DNA of 5,982 nucleotides from an uncultured Hungatella sp. (lineage in GTDB: Bacteria > Bacillota > Clostridia > Lachnospirales > Lachnospiraceae), in assembly GCA_959018155.1 (NCBI GenBank), contig CAUEKH010000174.1:1-5982 (forward strand), written 5' to 3'. Positions 5,207 through 5,982 of the stretch are shown here, piece by piece. Each line of letters starts with the position of its first letter. Positions within the stretch are counted from its first letter, which is position 1. The translations under genes were made by a program, and so were the position numbers. Under the pieces are notes generated by a model. The model searched no databases. It was not told the DNA's origin and worked only from the letters and a program-made list of their open reading frames with translations.

Positions 5207-5982
5207 ATGAAGAAAATCATTGCTTTATCTATAGGTACGGCACTTGTTGTCAGCAGTTTAACAGCCTGCGGCGGTTCTGGAGCGGAGAATGGTGTGAAGG
5301 CGGAGAATGGAGCGAAAAAGCTGGTGCTTTCCACCTACGGTTTGAGCGAGGATATCTCCGGGGAGGAGGTATACCGGCCATTTGAGGAGCAGTTTGGCTG
5401 CAAAATCGTGACTGAGACGGGAAGCACCAATGAGAGGTATACGAAGCTGGCCGCCAATTCTGAGACGACCATCGACGTGATTGAACTTTCCCAGGCGATG
5501 ACGGCAAAGGGGATTGAGGAAGGGCTTTTCGAGCCGCTTGATTTGAGCCGGATTGAGAACAGCCGGTATCTGATTGGGGCGGCGAAGACGATGGCGGAAG
5601 CGGGACAGGGGATCGCTTACACGATTAACAGCATTGGAATCATTTACAACCCGGAAAAAACGGGTTTTGAGATTAAGAGTTTTGATGATTTGTGGAGGGA
5701 AGAGTTAGAGGGAAGTATCGCGATTCCGGATATTACCACCACCTTTGGACCGGCCATGGTTTATATGGCAGGTGATTATAAGGGAGTCGATGTGACAACC
5801 GATGACGGAGCCGCCGCATTTGAGGCTCTGGAGGAGTTGAAACCGAATATCGTGAAGACTTATGCCAAGTCGTCTGATTTAATCAATATGTTCACCTCCG
5901 GCGAGATTACGGCCGCGATTGTCGGTGGTTTTGGCGTTCCGACGATCCGGGAAGCGGATCCTGGTCTCGTCTATGTGACGCC
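5207..5982 (+). CDS. ABC importer solute-binding lipoprotein, PotD-class (3' end outside window)
   Basis: The frame is open from ATG 5207 to the window end, giving 258 complete codons; about 80-110 residues are probably missing. A GTGAGGG site precedes the ATG by about 5 bases. The N-terminus is a lipoprotein signal: MKKII, a hydrophobic core, then the lipobox LTAC with C21 as the lipid-anchored residue. A short Gly/Glu/Asn/Lys linker (22-38) follows, then the binding domain from KLVLSTYG (38-45). Landmarks are FEEQFGCKIV (59-68), DVIELSQAM (90-98), GLFEPLD (106-112), GIAYTINSIGIIYNPE (135-150), FDDLWREELEGSIAIPD (159-175) and INMFTSGEITAAI (226-238). This pattern matches the COG0687-like, periplasmic-binding-fold type. 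It should capture the substrate outside the membrane and deliver it to the two permeases. It lies 36 bp after the ATPase gene with no terminator between. By hand alignment, the polyamine-contacting residues known from E. coli PotD are not conserved, so a different ligand is likely. Confidence 0.92.
   Translation, partial: MKKIIALSIGTALVVSSLTACGGSGAENGVKAENGAKKLVLSTYGLSEDISGEEVYRPFEEQFGCKIVTETGSTNERYTKLAANSETTIDVIELSQAMTAKGIEEGLFEPLDLSRIENSRYLIGAAKTMAEAGQGIAYTINSIGIIYNPEKTGFEIKSFDDLWREELEGSIAIPDITTTFGPAMVYMAGDYKGVDVTTDDGAAAFEALEELKPNIVKTYAKSSDLINMFTSGEITAAIVGGFGVPTIREADPGLVYVT
5282..5317 (+). repeat. Two-copy 18-bp tandem repeat in the lipoprotein linker
   Basis: GCGGAGAATGG occurs at 5282-5292 and again at 5300-5310. 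The full 18-base units (5282-5299 and 5300-5317) differ at only a few bases and encode AENGVK and AENGAK. They form the flexible linker between the lipid-anchored cysteine and the binding domain, where length changes are usually tolerated. Confidence 0.7.

Noticed and set aside
5250..5507. An 85-codon minus-strand frame near the start of the binding-protein gene
   Set aside because: It is antisense to the lipoprotein signal and binding domain, is Ser/Pro/Arg-rich, and has no recognisable content.

Overview
The window looks like chromosomal DNA of a Gram-positive Clostridia-type bacterium, most likely a gut Lachnospiraceae relative. The evidence is strong purine-rich ribosome binding sites (AGGAGG type), consensus SigA-like promoter hexamers, moderate GC by eye, a lipoprotein-type solute-binding protein, and a DUF6882 protein. 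This assignment is an inference from style; there is no rRNA or marker gene here.

Left part (1-1265, plus strand): the 3' end of an unrecognised gene, followed after 66 bp by a complete DUF6882-family gene of unknown function. A perfect AGGAGG site lies just after the DUF6882 stop but leads to no believable gene. This left pair meets the next gene tail to tail, with no visible terminator between them.

Centre (1314-2451): a LysR-type transcriptional regulator (LTTR) on the minus strand, read away from the transporter genes, and a 199-bp divergent control region. That region holds a very good plus-strand promoter (TTGACG, 17 bp, TATAAT), an overlapping minus-strand promoter candidate, a T-N11-A dyad centred near -61 of the plus promoter, and a perfect 14-bp palindrome in the transporter leader.

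Right part (2452 to the window end, plus strand): a complete ABC importer operon in the order permease, permease, ATPase, lipoprotein solute-binding protein. The binding-protein gene runs off the window and has 258 complete codons visible. The two permease genes overlap by 8 bp, and the later junctions are 30 and 36 bp. The proteins have the architecture of the spermidine/putrescine (PotABCD), iron(III) and phosphonate class of importers.

Working model: the LTTR senses a small molecule, represses its own overlapping promoter and controls the importer, which takes up the same or a related compound. A hand alignment of the binding protein to E. coli PotD as remembered shows that the aromatic and acidic polyamine-contacting residues in the visible part are replaced. 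The default label 'polyamine transporter' is therefore doubtful, and the substrate is the main open question. No mobile element, CRISPR array, tRNA or rRNA was seen.
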